Below, piece after piece: positions 44,283 through 52,085 of a DNA stretch of 64,000 nt. The position numbers and the translations under genes were made by a program. How positions within the stretch are numbered: position 1 is the stretch's first letter; every line of letters starts with the position of its first letter. The DNA is from Deltaproteobacteria bacterium (GTDB lineage Bacteria; Myxococcota_A; Polyangia; Haliangiales; Haliangiaceae). The notes under the pieces were generated by a model. That model was not told the DNA's origin. It did no database searches and saw nothing but the letters and a program-made list of their open reading frames with translations. Location: positions 186,001 to 250,000 of the forward strand of contig JAHDIH010000005.1 of NCBI GenBank assembly GCA_020630875.1, written 5' to 3'.

Positions 44283-45272
44283 ATGAAAATCTCAGTGCTT
44301 GGAGCTGGCAGCTTCGGAACGTGCCTAGCGATCCTAATGGGCAACAAAGGATATGCCGTGAAACTCTGGGCACGCGATCCTGAGCTGTCAAAAGTAATGG
44401 AGAAAACACGTGAAAACCCGCGTTACCTTCCTGGTCATGGCTTGCCAGAAAGCGTCGAGGTTACTTCTAAACTTACCGAGGTGTTACCTGCAGACGTTCT
44501 GTTCGCGGTAACGCCATCCAGTGGCATTGCAGATAGTCTACGACCGTTAGTCGGAAGTTTACGCGACACCATTGTCGTCAACGCTTCCAAGGGAATCGAT
44601 GTGGAGACGCTAGAGACCATTGATGAAACGTACAAAAGACTACTGCCCGCCGAGGTGTTCCAAAAGGCGGTGTATTTTTCTGGTCCCACCTTTGCTAAAG
44701 AAATCGCTGCTGGCAAACCGTCTGCAGCAGTAGTCGCCGGTCAAGATGAAAATACGGTTCAACTGGTTCAGTCGCTGCTGTCTAGCGCCGTTTTCCGCGC
44801 GTATTCCTGTGCAGACGTAAAAGGAGTTTTAATTGGCGGCGCGCTCAAGAATGTGGTGGCAATTGCCGCTGGTATTTGTGACGGGCTGAAACTTGGCGCC
44901 AATGCTCGTGCCGCAATTGTTACCAGAGGTCTTGCTGAAATATCTAGAGTGGGGGTGGCAATGGGGGCCGATCCACTAACCTTTGCGGGGCTGTCGGGAC
45001 TAGGAGATCTCGTGCTGACCTGCAGTGGCGATCTTTCTAGAAATCGGCGCGTTGGATTAGGCTTGGGCCAAGGGCAAGCACTAACCGACATTCAGGCTAA
45101 GCTAGGAATGGTTGCGGAAGGGGTCCGCACGACTAAAGCTGCGGACCGTCTCGCTAAGCAATTGGACGTAGACGCCCCTATTACTGGCGCTGTTTACGAT
45201 GTGTTGTTCAATAACGTTTCGCCTTCAGATGCCCTAATTGCTCTGATGGGAAGGGAACTTGGGCCCGAGTGA
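44283..45272 (+). CDS. gpsA: glycerol-3-phosphate dehydrogenase (NAD(P)+)
   Basis: A 329-residue cytoplasmic enzyme that reduces dihydroxyacetone phosphate to glycerol 3-phosphate for phospholipid synthesis. Motifs: nucleotide-binding SVLGAGSFGTCLAILMG, VNASKGIDVETLETI, FSGPTFAKEIAAGKPSA, the catalytic lysine region LIGGALKNVVAIAAGICDGL and GLSGLGDLVLTCSGDLSRNR. Length is normal and the ATG is clear. The upstream GGDEF gene lies close; the downstream kinase gene starts after 61 bp. Confidence 0.96.
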   Translation: MKISVLGAGSFGTCLAILMGNKGYAVKLWARDPELSKVMEKTRENPRYLPGHGLPESVEVTSKLTEVLPADVLFAVTPSSGIADSLRPLVGSLRDTIVVNASKGIDVETLETIDETYKRLLPAEVFQKAVYFSGPTFAKEIAAGKPSAAVVAGQDENTVQLVQSLLSSAVFRAYSCADVKGVLIGGALKNVVAIAAGICDGLKLGANARAAIVTRGLAEISRVGVAMGADPLTFAGLSGLGDLVLTCSGDLSRNRRVGLGLGQGQALTDIQAKLGMVAEGVRTTKAADRLAKQLDVDAPITGAVYDVLFNNVSPSDALIALMGRELGPE

Positions 45273-45333
45273 TATTTCGCTAATCTTTAAGGAAAGTCTT
45301 GATTGAACCGCAAACTTCAACGATTCTCTCGCC

Positions 45334-46467
45334 TTGTTTGGTACTGCGCTAGATAAACCGCACACCGTTGGCGGGGTTTCCGTTACCCACTTACTCAATA
45401 CTGGTGGGATGGCAAATATCTATCTGGGGAACGCGGAGACATCACCAGTCGTAATTAAAAGACTGAAGCGTAAGTACCAGAAAGACGACCGTATCGTTCA
45501 GATGTTTAGGGATGAAGGGAGAATTCTATCTGAGCTCAATCATCCTCAAATCGTCTCGTTTCATCAAGCGGGAGAAGATGAAGGACCATTTATTGAAATG
45601 GACTTTATCGACGGGCAACAACTAAATGTGGTTTGCAGAAAAGGCATCCATCAAGACCGATTTTTACCTACCTCAGTCGCGGTGGCACTCATGGCGGACG
45701 CGGCGTCAGGACTAGCGCACTTTCACTCGGCGAAAGACGACGAGGGAGACTTGGAAATCGTCCATTGCGATATTTCTCCCACCAACTTACTGCTGGGGAA
45801 GGGGGGAAAGCTCTCGATCATTGACTTCGGGATTGCGCAAGCTCGTTTTCAAAGCACCCGAGGACGGGTGTTTCCAGGAAAGCTGAGTTACATGGCACCA
45901 GAGCAAGTCAATCGGCAAAAAATTACTGCACGCACTGACATATTTGCTCTGGGGGTCGTCTTTTACGAGATTACTGTCGGGCAGCGTTTGTTTCGTGGAA
46001 AAGCAAAAGACGTGGCGCGCCGAATTACAACAGGGGAAATCCCACGACCCTCTGAAAGAAAAAAAGACTTTCCTCCTGCTTTAGAAGAACTCATTTTGAA
46101 GATGTTAGAGGTGTCTCCTGAGGACAGGTTCCACGGTGGAGCTGAACTCGCAGAAGGAATCGCGTCGCTTCCTAAATCACTTCAAGGGTCAAGGGAAGAA
46201 GTGTCGGATTACGTGTCGCTCGTAAACGAAGAGGGCTCTCGCCGAAGACGAACGACGACTTGGAGTGACGCCAGGCCATCCACCACGCAGCTCGAGCAGG
46301 TGCTCACTGTTGGTAAGGGAGACTTTATGGATGTGGCGGCGGACAGAGAAACTGTTGTCGAGCAGACGGACATTGAGCCGAGAAGCTACGAAGTCAGTGC
46401 CGCCGTGTTTGTGGTGTTGGCATTAGTAGTTGGGATTTTAGTCTTTGTTCTGTTTGCGTTGGCTTAG
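45334..46467 (+). CDS. membrane-anchored Ser/Thr protein kinase (non-RD type)
   Basis: A 377-residue kinase with a single C-terminal membrane helix (VFVVLALVVGILVFVLFAL). The kinase domain is complete: glycine loop NTGGMANIYLG, lysine in VVIKRLKRK, glutamate in FRDEGRILSELNHPQIV, catalytic loop HCDISPTNLLL, DFGIAQ and APEQVN. The catalytic loop has HCD instead of HRD, so it is a non-RD kinase; the Asp, Asn and DFG are kept and it is probably active. No sensor domain follows the helix beyond a few residues. The start is TTG at 45334. The next gene, a lipoprotein, overlaps its last 23 bp. Confidence 0.85.
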   Translation: MFGTALDKPHTVGGVSVTHLLNTGGMANIYLGNAETSPVVIKRLKRKYQKDDRIVQMFRDEGRILSELNHPQIVSFHQAGEDEGPFIEMDFIDGQQLNVVCRKGIHQDRFLPTSVAVALMADAASGLAHFHSAKDDEGDLEIVHCDISPTNLLLGKGGKLSIIDFGIAQARFQSTRGRVFPGKLSYMAPEQVNRQKITARTDIFALGVVFYEITVGQRLFRGKAKDVARRITTGEIPRPSERKKDFPPALEELILKMLEVSPEDRFHGGAELAEGIASLPKSLQGSREEVSDYVSLVNEEGSRRRRTTTWSDARPSTTQLEQVLTVGKGDFMDVAADRETVVEQTDIEPRSYEVSAAVFVVLALVVGILVFVLFALA

Positions 46468-47338
46468 TTACTGTTTCGTCGTTCTTTTGACGTTCGGTTG
46501 TCGCGATCAGGAGCAACCCTCATTTAGTCAAAAAGAACCGAAAGCACGAGTTATTGTAGCGCCGGATGGATTTATTCAGCCCGTACCTCCATTTCAGATT
46601 TCTCCTAACGGAGTGGGGCATGTCGGGATTGGAAACACGTTCTCAGAAGTATTTATGGAACTGCAGATTAGAGCTCACTATGAGCTAATTCGACATGAAG
46701 CGGTAGTAAGTAAGATGATTAGCCGAGGCTATTCAGGAGAGCTTACTTTTGGAGGAGCCAATGCCTCCACAGTAGATCATGTGGTGGTGTATGGCAGTCA
46801 ACTGGGGAAGACCAAAGAGGGAATTCAAGTAGGAAAGGGGCTAAAGCTACCAGTTGAGCCAACTCCCTTTGAAGTAGCGAGTGCTCGCGTATGGCCCTTA
46901 GACCAAGGTCTGTACGCCATCGGTAGAAAAAAAAGAATTGAAGCGTTGGCAGTGGTGACGCCCAGCAATAGCAAACCTTGCACTTTTGATGCCGTGGATT
47001 GTCCCAAAGTGGAAGCCCTCGACGTCGCCAAAATTTCGCGCGTGTCGAATCCATTGCTTGCAGCGACACTTTCTTGGGCGGCAGGAAAGCGTGAACACTT
47101 GGTGGTGTCGAAAAAAGTTAAAAATCAGTCTCAAATGTATATTCTGAGTGTATGGGACTACAATTGGAAACTGAAATACAAGCGCACGTTGTATCAGGTC
47201 GCCACCCAGGACGCGGAGTTACTTTTGGCCGCGACATTCGGGCGGGGGAAGAGTCTTGTAGTTCATGGCTTTTGGTACAACACGTCCTCGCGGACGATAG
47301 CTCCAGTGGAAACCCGAGAGCTGCTACTTACTCGTTAG
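46445..47338 (+). CDS. lipoprotein of unknown function
   Basis: A 297-residue protein with a lipoprotein signal (FVVLLTFGC) read from a TTG inside the end of the kinase gene. The mature part is beta-rich (ISPNGVGHVGIGNTFSEVFM, VWPLDQGLYAIGRKKR, ILSVWDYNWKLKYKRTLYQV) and could be a small propeller, but no family was recognised. The overlap suggests production together with the kinase. Its stop overlaps the opposing lipoprotein gene by 11 bp. Confidence 0.7.
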   Translation: MFCLRWLSYCFVVLLTFGCRDQEQPSFSQKEPKARVIVAPDGFIQPVPPFQISPNGVGHVGIGNTFSEVFMELQIRAHYELIRHEAVVSKMISRGYSGELTFGGANASTVDHVVVYGSQLGKTKEGIQVGKGLKLPVEPTPFEVASARVWPLDQGLYAIGRKKRIEALAVVTPSNSKPCTFDAVDCPKVEALDVAKISRVSNPLLAATLSWAAGKREHLVVSKKVKNQSQMYILSVWDYNWKLKYKRTLYQVATQDAELLLAATFGRGKSLVVHGFWYNTSSRTIAPVETRELLLTR

Positions 47339-47843
47339 TAGTGCGTTTGGCGAAGGCTTGAAATGCTGCGCTCGCACGAATGCCATTGAAGTCGGGGTCG
47401 CCTTCGTCCAAAAGTAGCTTTAACTTCTTAGTCGACTCGGCTTTGTAACTTGCCAAGGAACGCAAATCTAAGATTCGTTGAAGAAGAGTTAAGGAACACT
47501 TTTGTTTGCCTGCAAGGGCATAGGTGGCTGCCAGGTTGTACGTAGCATGAACGTTGTAGGGGTCGGCTTTTAAGCTTAATTGAAAGTAACGAGCAGAAGC
47601 TCCAAGATTTTTGCTGGTAGTAAGCTCTCTCACTCCCAGTGACGCAAACTTGGAACCCTCACCGATTCTACGTTCGCTGTACGGAACTGACGGTGGTGCA
47701 GAGGTTTGCTTGGCACAGTCCGCAGTCGACTCTTCAAGCTTTTCCATAGGTCGCAACGGCGGTCCCGCTGGAGGCGTCGAACATCCCGCCGTAATCAACG
47801 ACAGCCAAAGACCTGCGTTACTCGCCCAGCGCAGCATCAGCAT
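47328..47843 (-). CDS. TPR-type lipoprotein, copy 1 of a tandem pair
   Basis: A 171-residue lipoprotein (signal ending LSLITAGC). After a Pro-rich spacer it has a TPR-like pair: YFQLSLKADPYNVHATYNLA, ATYALAGKQKCSLTLLQRI, then a tail with DEGDPDFNGIRASAAFQAF. The neighbouring upstream gene encodes a clear paralogue with the same order of motifs. It is the last gene of the ExbB/ExbD cluster, and its start lies within the end of its paralogue. A small outer-membrane or periplasmic adaptor role is possible. Confidence 0.7.
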   Translation of the reverse strand: MLMLRWASNAGLWLSLITAGCSTPPAGPPLRPMEKLEESTADCAKQTSAPPSVPYSERRIGEGSKFASLGVRELTTSKNLGASARYFQLSLKADPYNVHATYNLAATYALAGKQKCSLTLLQRILDLRSLASYKAESTKKLKLLLDEGDPDFNGIRASAAFQAFAKRTTNE

Positions 47844-48360
47844 CCTTTCTAAATGGTGCGAAGGATTCGTCTCCGAGCGCGCGCTTCACGGTGCGGCCAG
47901 CTTCGCTTGCAAGAGACGCTTCGGGATGCTTTTGCAGTGCGGAAAGTCGTTCTAGAAGTTTCACGGAGCATCCCTTCTTACCCACCATGGCATACGCTAC
48001 TGCCAGTTTGTAAGTTGGTTCCGGACCGTAAGGGTCACTCTTTAGGGCATTTCGAAGGGTAGTCATCGCATCCGCAACAAGAGAAACTTTTTCAGCGCCA
48101 TCTGCGTCATCTGCCTTTACCAACAGTCGGTCTGCCTTGGCAGCGAGCCTACGCCCATTTTTTCCACTCCTTGAAGTCTTTGGCGGCTTGAAGAAGTTTG
48201 TCTTACACTTTTCATCTAGCGGCATGGTGGTTGCAGCAGAAGTACCACCGGGTCTTTTCTTTTTCTTGGGACGCTTGAGTTTTTGCGATGGCCCCCCGTA
48301 AGGGTTGCAGGCTGGGGCCGCCACCAACAGCAATGCTAAACTAAGAATTAGTCGTTTCAC
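47818..48360 (-). CDS. TPR-type lipoprotein, copy 2 of a tandem pair
   Basis: A 180-residue lipoprotein (signal ending LLVAAPAC) with a Lys/Pro-rich spacer and TPR-like helices: LRNALKSDPYGPEPTYKLAV, AYAMVGKKGCSVKLLERL, then DESFAPFRKDADAAL. This matches the next gene almost motif for motif, so one arose by duplication. Both genes overlap their neighbours: 20 bp with the membrane protein gene upstream and 26 bp with the paralogue downstream, which implies coupled translation. Confidence 0.7.
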   Translation of the reverse strand: MKRLILSLALLLVAAPACNPYGGPSQKLKRPKKKKRPGGTSAATTMPLDEKCKTNFFKPPKTSRSGKNGRRLAAKADRLLVKADDADGAEKVSLVADAMTTLRNALKSDPYGPEPTYKLAVAYAMVGKKGCSVKLLERLSALQKHPEASLASEAGRTVKRALGDESFAPFRKDADAALGE

Positions 48361-49387
48361 GAGTCAGATAGTTCCAAATTGGTTGGATGAATGGAAGTAA
48401 TGCAACGATCATTATGGACAAACCTAAAACGCCGGAGAGTGTATCGAAGCTTTGAAGTTTGCTCCCCCATAATAAGTCTGTAGCGAGTACTATCGAGGCA
48501 CCGCCGAGGGCCAAAAGGCTCACCGTCTTTCCTCTTACCAGCCCAACGGTAGCAAATACGGTTAAAGCGAGAAGGGCGATGGTCGTCGACTGATCTTGTC
48601 CTGGAGCAAGGGCGTATCCAATGGTAATCGGAAGAAACATGCCAGCCCTGGTGATGGCTTTGCGAAGTTGGTTGGCGGCTCCCGCTTCGATATTGAATCG
48701 CTCCCTCCAGTTGCCCGCGCCTTCAAAAAGTTTTTCCATTGGGCGTCCCATCAGAAGCGCTAGTGGGATGCCGTGCGTGGCCAGTAGAAACAGATGTATT
48801 TCTTTCATCTCCCACTGAACGGCAAGTCCGAGGACGCCCATAACAGCGCCATACATTGCGGTGCCTACGGCGAACCAACGTCCCCAAAAAGGACGAACGA
48901 AGAGTGCTACCAAAGCGAGACCATAGCAGCTCGCAACTCCTAGCGCATACTTGGCGACTTCCCATGGAATCATCTCTACCACTCCTAAGGCGAAGAACAT
49001 CATGTACACGCCGAAGTAAAGCGACAGCCCCATCGCTGCGATGCCAATTCTGTAGTCTTGTAACGACGCTTTATGGCCGTCGCTCAGCGCTGGTGCTTTC
49101 CATACCGAGATTGCTGACAAAGCGGCGAGAATACCGACAAACGGCAACACCACGGGAGAGTCTGACGTGATACCAAACAGCAACATCCCAGCTCCTGTCA
49201 AGGTTACGAGTTTAGCGGCATGCTTTGAGCGAGCCGCAAGAAGTACGATGCAAAGTCCGTGTGCAACAGCAATGGCGGCTAATATTTCGTTGCTCAGCGC
49301 GAGGTAAAAGAATACACCCACTCCAAAATAAAACCCTGCGATAAGTCCCGCTAAGGAATGTCTTGCTTGTTGTAATGTCCTCATCAT
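48341..49387 (-). CDS. polytopic membrane protein of unknown function
   Basis: A 348-residue integral membrane protein with about ten hydrophobic segments (LAGLIAGFYFGVGVFFYLAL, MGLSLYFGVYMMFFALGVVE, FLPITIGYALAPGQ and others). A cytoplasmic loop (FEGAGNWRERFNIEAGAAN) lies in the middle. No transporter or enzyme family was recognised. It is read with two TPR-like lipoproteins downstream and the ExbB/ExbD genes upstream. The ATG at 49385-49387 is preceded by a 61-bp gap. Confidence 0.65.
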   Translation of the reverse strand: MMRTLQQARHSLAGLIAGFYFGVGVFFYLALSNEILAAIAVAHGLCIVLLAARSKHAAKLVTLTGAGMLLFGITSDSPVVLPFVGILAALSAISVWKAPALSDGHKASLQDYRIGIAAMGLSLYFGVYMMFFALGVVEMIPWEVAKYALGVASCYGLALVALFVRPFWGRWFAVGTAMYGAVMGVLGLAVQWEMKEIHLFLLATHGIPLALLMGRPMEKLFEGAGNWRERFNIEAGAANQLRKAITRAGMFLPITIGYALAPGQDQSTTIALLALTVFATVGLVRGKTVSLLALGGASIVLATDLLWGSKLQSFDTLSGVLGLSIMIVALLPFIQPIWNYLTRETTNS

Positions 49388-49448
49388 TGCAAGTTTAGTA
49401 TGTGTGGAGGCATTATGCCAAACTTACTTGCAGGGGAAGGTAGGACAG
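49388..49448. other. inverted-repeat-rich gap between exbD2 and the membrane protein gene
   Basis: TGCAAGT and ACTTGCA flank a shorter hairpin GGCATTATGCC in the 61-bp gap. It could be an mRNA hairpin or processing site that sets apart the motor genes and the downstream genes; there is no T-run, so it is not a typical terminator. Confidence 0.3.
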
Positions 49449-50006
49449 TTATTTGTTTTGGATTACAATCAGCCTGAAACGGCGGTATCCGGCGTCTTTG
49501 TGACGGGCTGAGTACAATACTTTTAATAACGTTTGGTAGGGCGTTCCCTTATCTGCGAAGACCCACAGTTCATGAATTTTAGGAATTTCTTTACCTTCGC
49601 TCTGTAATTTTGCGATTCGTGCTCCTCGCACCGCTCCCAAAACTTTCCCTAACTTTGGAATGTAGCGAGAGTTGTTGGCCTTGCCTTCCAATTCCTCAGA
49701 TGGAACAAGACGCTGCTTTGACAACGACAAGATCGGCGCGTCGTCGACAATGATTCCGGTTCTACTGACAGTCAGTGACACCGCATCTTTTGGCAATTCT
49801 TCTTGGGTTTGAGATACGGGAGGAACGGTATCTTTGGTCACCTTAGCCGAAGCCGAAGCGGCAACCATAGAAATCACAGCTACCAACAAAATGGTCATAA
49901 TGTCCATCAGCGGCATGATGTTGATCTCGGAGATATTTTCCCCTTCAGGAATGCGTTTGACCGCCTTGCGGACAATTGCTCTAGCTTCTCTATCAGTTAC
50001 GGACAT
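49449..50006 (-). CDS. ExbD/TolR-family protein 2
   Basis: A 185-residue inner-membrane protein from the ATG at 50004-50006. It has the family core ISEINIMPLMDIMTILLVAV with the conserved Asp in the single N-terminal helix, then a periplasmic domain (LTVSRTGIIVDDAPILSLSK, PKIHELWVFADKGTPYQTLL). Such proteins use the proton gradient together with an ExbB/TolQ partner. The start overlaps the end of the first ExbD gene by 14 bp. One ExbB with two ExbD genes is the arrangement also known for the AglR-AglS-AglV gliding motor of Myxococcus. Confidence 0.85.
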   Translation of the reverse strand: MSVTDREARAIVRKAVKRIPEGENISEINIMPLMDIMTILLVAVISMVAASASAKVTKDTVPPVSQTQEELPKDAVSLTVSRTGIIVDDAPILSLSKQRLVPSEELEGKANNSRYIPKLGKVLGAVRGARIAKLQSEGKEIPKIHELWVFADKGTPYQTLLKVLYSARHKDAGYRRFRLIVIQNK

Positions 50007-50820
50007 ATCGCTTGAACCCTCCGCCAAATACGATGTCTGCGAACAACGCATCCGTATCCGGGTCGTATTTCTTTCTTTTGGTATCGTACATTCTAGAGTC
50101 CTTTGCCGTAGCCTCGGGTCTCGCAGTCACGATGGGGGACTCTGAAGGCAACAGACAAGCTTCTGACTTTTGGTCGGCTTCTTTGAGTTTGCAACGAACT
50201 GTGTCCATCACGGAAATTAAAGTGGAGTAGGGGATGTCGTCACTTGCGGTAACGATCGCCTGGTAGGTCTTCATTGCTCGGGGGCGTTCTCCTTTTCCCC
50301 AAACTTTCTTGGCCAACTCGTAAACCGCCTTATTGAGCCCACGATAGTCGTATACTTCTACCGGTACTTGCCCCGGCGTGGTGGGCGCTAAGCATTTGAG
50401 TTTGTCGTGGTCGCACTTTTGATATTCGCACTCGAAATCCGCCAGGCAATACTGTCCGACTTTTCCGGCGCGCTTAAAGACCTTCGGTTCTTTCATTGGA
50501 ATCTCGCGATTCTTAAGACTGAAGAGTTCGATTTTCTCTTTACCGATAGCTACCACCAGGTCTAGTGGCTCATCCTCTGGCTTTGTCTCAGGCTTCTTTG
50601 TGGTAGTACTCGCTGAAGCAGGGCCATTTTCCGGAATTGTTGTGTTCAAAGACCCCAGAACAATTCCTGCGGAAATCATAGAAATCATGAAAATCGTAAG
50701 AATCGTAACAATGTCGAGATAAGGAACAATATTTAGCTCCCCAAGCTCGTCTTCTTCAAGCTCTTCCTCTTTTTTCTCGACGGCTTTACGAACCTTCGCC
50801 CTGACTTGCGAGATTTCCAA
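49993..50820 (-). CDS. ExbD/TolR-family protein 1 with Cys-rich insert
   Basis: A 275-residue protein with the ExbD core GELNIVPYLDIVTILTIFMI, including the helix Asp, after a highly charged cytoplasmic start (EKKEEELEEDELGEL). The periplasmic part contains an unusual insert of four close cysteines, YCLADFECEYQKCDHDKLKC, that ordinary ExbD proteins lack, then the usual end (YQAIVTASDDIPYSTLISVM) and a further Cys pair (VRCKLKEADQKSEAC). The gene follows exbB by 9 bp. Confidence 0.85.
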   Translation of the reverse strand: MEISQVRAKVRKAVEKKEEELEEDELGELNIVPYLDIVTILTIFMISMISAGIVLGSLNTTIPENGPASASTTTKKPETKPEDEPLDLVVAIGKEKIELFSLKNREIPMKEPKVFKRAGKVGQYCLADFECEYQKCDHDKLKCLAPTTPGQVPVEVYDYRGLNKAVYELAKKVWGKGERPRAMKTYQAIVTASDDIPYSTLISVMDTVRCKLKEADQKSEACLLPSESPIVTARPEATAKDSRMYDTKRKKYDPDTDALFADIVFGGGFKRYVRN

Positions 50821-50829
50821 GAGGGGCTC

Positions 50830-51459
50830 CTAAGCTTCCTTGCCTTCGTTGATCAAGTTCTCTAAACGCATAGAGAAGGACTCAAGATCACCGAGAACTT
50901 TTTTCATTGCGGTACTGATAATCAGGTGAGCAACCATGCAAAGAACCGCGATACCGATTCCATAAGCTGTATTGTACATCGCCTCTTCAATCCCGTGGGC
51001 AAGAATCTTACTTCGCTCAACCTGGTCGTCGGTGTTCATTCCACCGAAGGTGTTGATAAGTCCCGCCACCGTTCCTAGTAGTCCGGTGAGAACCGTAATG
51101 TTGGCCATCGACCAAAGTGCTGGTACTCGAGCTTTAATTTCCGGAGTGACGTCGGTGATGGCCTCTTCCATTGCTGATGCGACTGCGGCTTCGCCTTTGT
51201 GCACTTTGTTGAGTCCTGCGCGTGCCACTCTTGCGACCGGGGCATCGGTTGCTTCGCAAAGTTTCTTTGCGCGGTCAACGTTGTTTGCCGCGAGCAGTCT
51301 TCTGATTTGCTCAAAAAATGCTTTGGCGTTGATGTGCCCACGTCCCAGGAAATAGATCGAACGTTCCACAATCATCGCGATGATGATCGCAAGAAAGAAC
51401 GTGTTGATGATGAAGAAGAGTCCACCCTTATCAAATACTTCGGACAAAAAATCTAACAT
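50830..51459 (-). CDS. ExbB/TolQ/MotA-type proton channel protein
   Basis: A 209-residue inner-membrane protein with three helices: KGGLFFIINTFFLAIIIAMI, ALWSMANITVLTGLLGTVAG and YNTAYGIGIAVLCMVAHLII. The TVAGLINTFGGM segment is typical of TolQ/ExbB. It forms the proton-conducting stator with the two ExbD proteins downstream. The ATG at 51457-51459 is fixed by GGAAGG seven bases before it (51467-51472, minus strand). The motor could power gliding, envelope maintenance or import; the gene set alone does not decide. Confidence 0.88.
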   Translation of the reverse strand: MLDFLSEVFDKGGLFFIINTFFLAIIIAMIVERSIYFLGRGHINAKAFFEQIRRLLAANNVDRAKKLCEATDAPVARVARAGLNKVHKGEAAVASAMEEAITDVTPEIKARVPALWSMANITVLTGLLGTVAGLINTFGGMNTDDQVERSKILAHGIEEAMYNTAYGIGIAVLCMVAHLIISTAMKKVLGDLESFSMRLENLINEGKEA

Positions 51460-51512
51460 GTCACTACCTTCCAAATATATTGAGGAGCAATCCCCCCCAA
51501 TTCTTATCTAAC

Positions 51513-51542
51513 GTTTTACCGAGAACCGATTTGGATCGTCAA
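51513..51542 (-). promoter_or_regulatory. candidate promoter of the ExbB/ExbD cluster
   Basis: On the minus strand TTGACG (51542-51537) and TAAAAC (51518-51513) are 18 bases apart, about 55 bases before the exbB start. The rest of the gap between 51475 and 51600 is AT-rich on the exbB side and carries no other recognisable signal. Confidence 0.35.
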
Positions 51543-51600
51543 GAAGTTGGCAGCGAATTCGAGGGCTTACTCGCTTTTTGCTGACGCACGTTAACCTACA

Positions 51601-52032
51601 TCATTGTCCAAGAGAGGAAATCCAACGTTCCACTGCATCACGCTTCTCCTCGCACAGTAGTGGGTTCTTGAATGGCATTGTGCCGATCATAGGGTCGATG
51701 GGCCCTTCTCTGGAGCCTAGTAGGACCATGAGATAGCTGTTGTCGGGATCTCCTGGCACCACAAACGTTTCCGCAGGGAACGTAACACTCGTTTTGTTAA
51801 CAAGTTCTGATTCGGTCATTCCTGCTTCTAAGTTGATGCCGCCAGCACTCAATGCGTCGCCCTTATGGCAGGCGTTGAATGATGCGCAGCTCGGCGTAAA
51901 TACATTTTCTTGAATCCACTCAAGGTCGCTGTGATCTACCGCTTCATCACATGATGCCGAACTAGAGCCCGTTTCACTACCCCCGCACGCTGCCATTGAC
52001 AATAATAGTAATAGAAGTGGTGAAGATTTCAT
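51601..52032 (-). CDS. cytochrome-c-like lipoprotein without a CxxCH heme site
   Basis: A 143-residue lipoprotein from the ATG at 52030-52032 (signal LLLLLLSMAACGG). The mature part has the layout of small cytochrome-like domains common in Myxococcota and Planctomycetes: CASFNACHKGDALSAGGINL, EAGMTESELVNKTS, VVPGDPDNSYLMVLL, IGTMPF and EEKRDAVERWI. Only a CH pair is present; the paired first Cys is seven residues earlier (CxxxxxCH), so covalent heme binding in the standard way is unlikely. It follows the PBP gene on the same strand. Confidence 0.7.
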   Translation of the reverse strand: MKSSPLLLLLLSMAACGGSETGSSSASCDEAVDHSDLEWIQENVFTPSCASFNACHKGDALSAGGINLEAGMTESELVNKTSVTFPAETFVVPGDPDNSYLMVLLGSREGPIDPMIGTMPFKNPLLCEEKRDAVERWISSLGQ

Positions 52033-52085
52033 CCAGCCAACTATAAAAGGATATGGGACCCTAGCGCCAGTCAGAAAGGAAGAAC

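Noticed and set aside
49386..49433. Rho-independent terminator after exbD2
   Set aside because: The inverted repeats are interrupted and no T-run follows.
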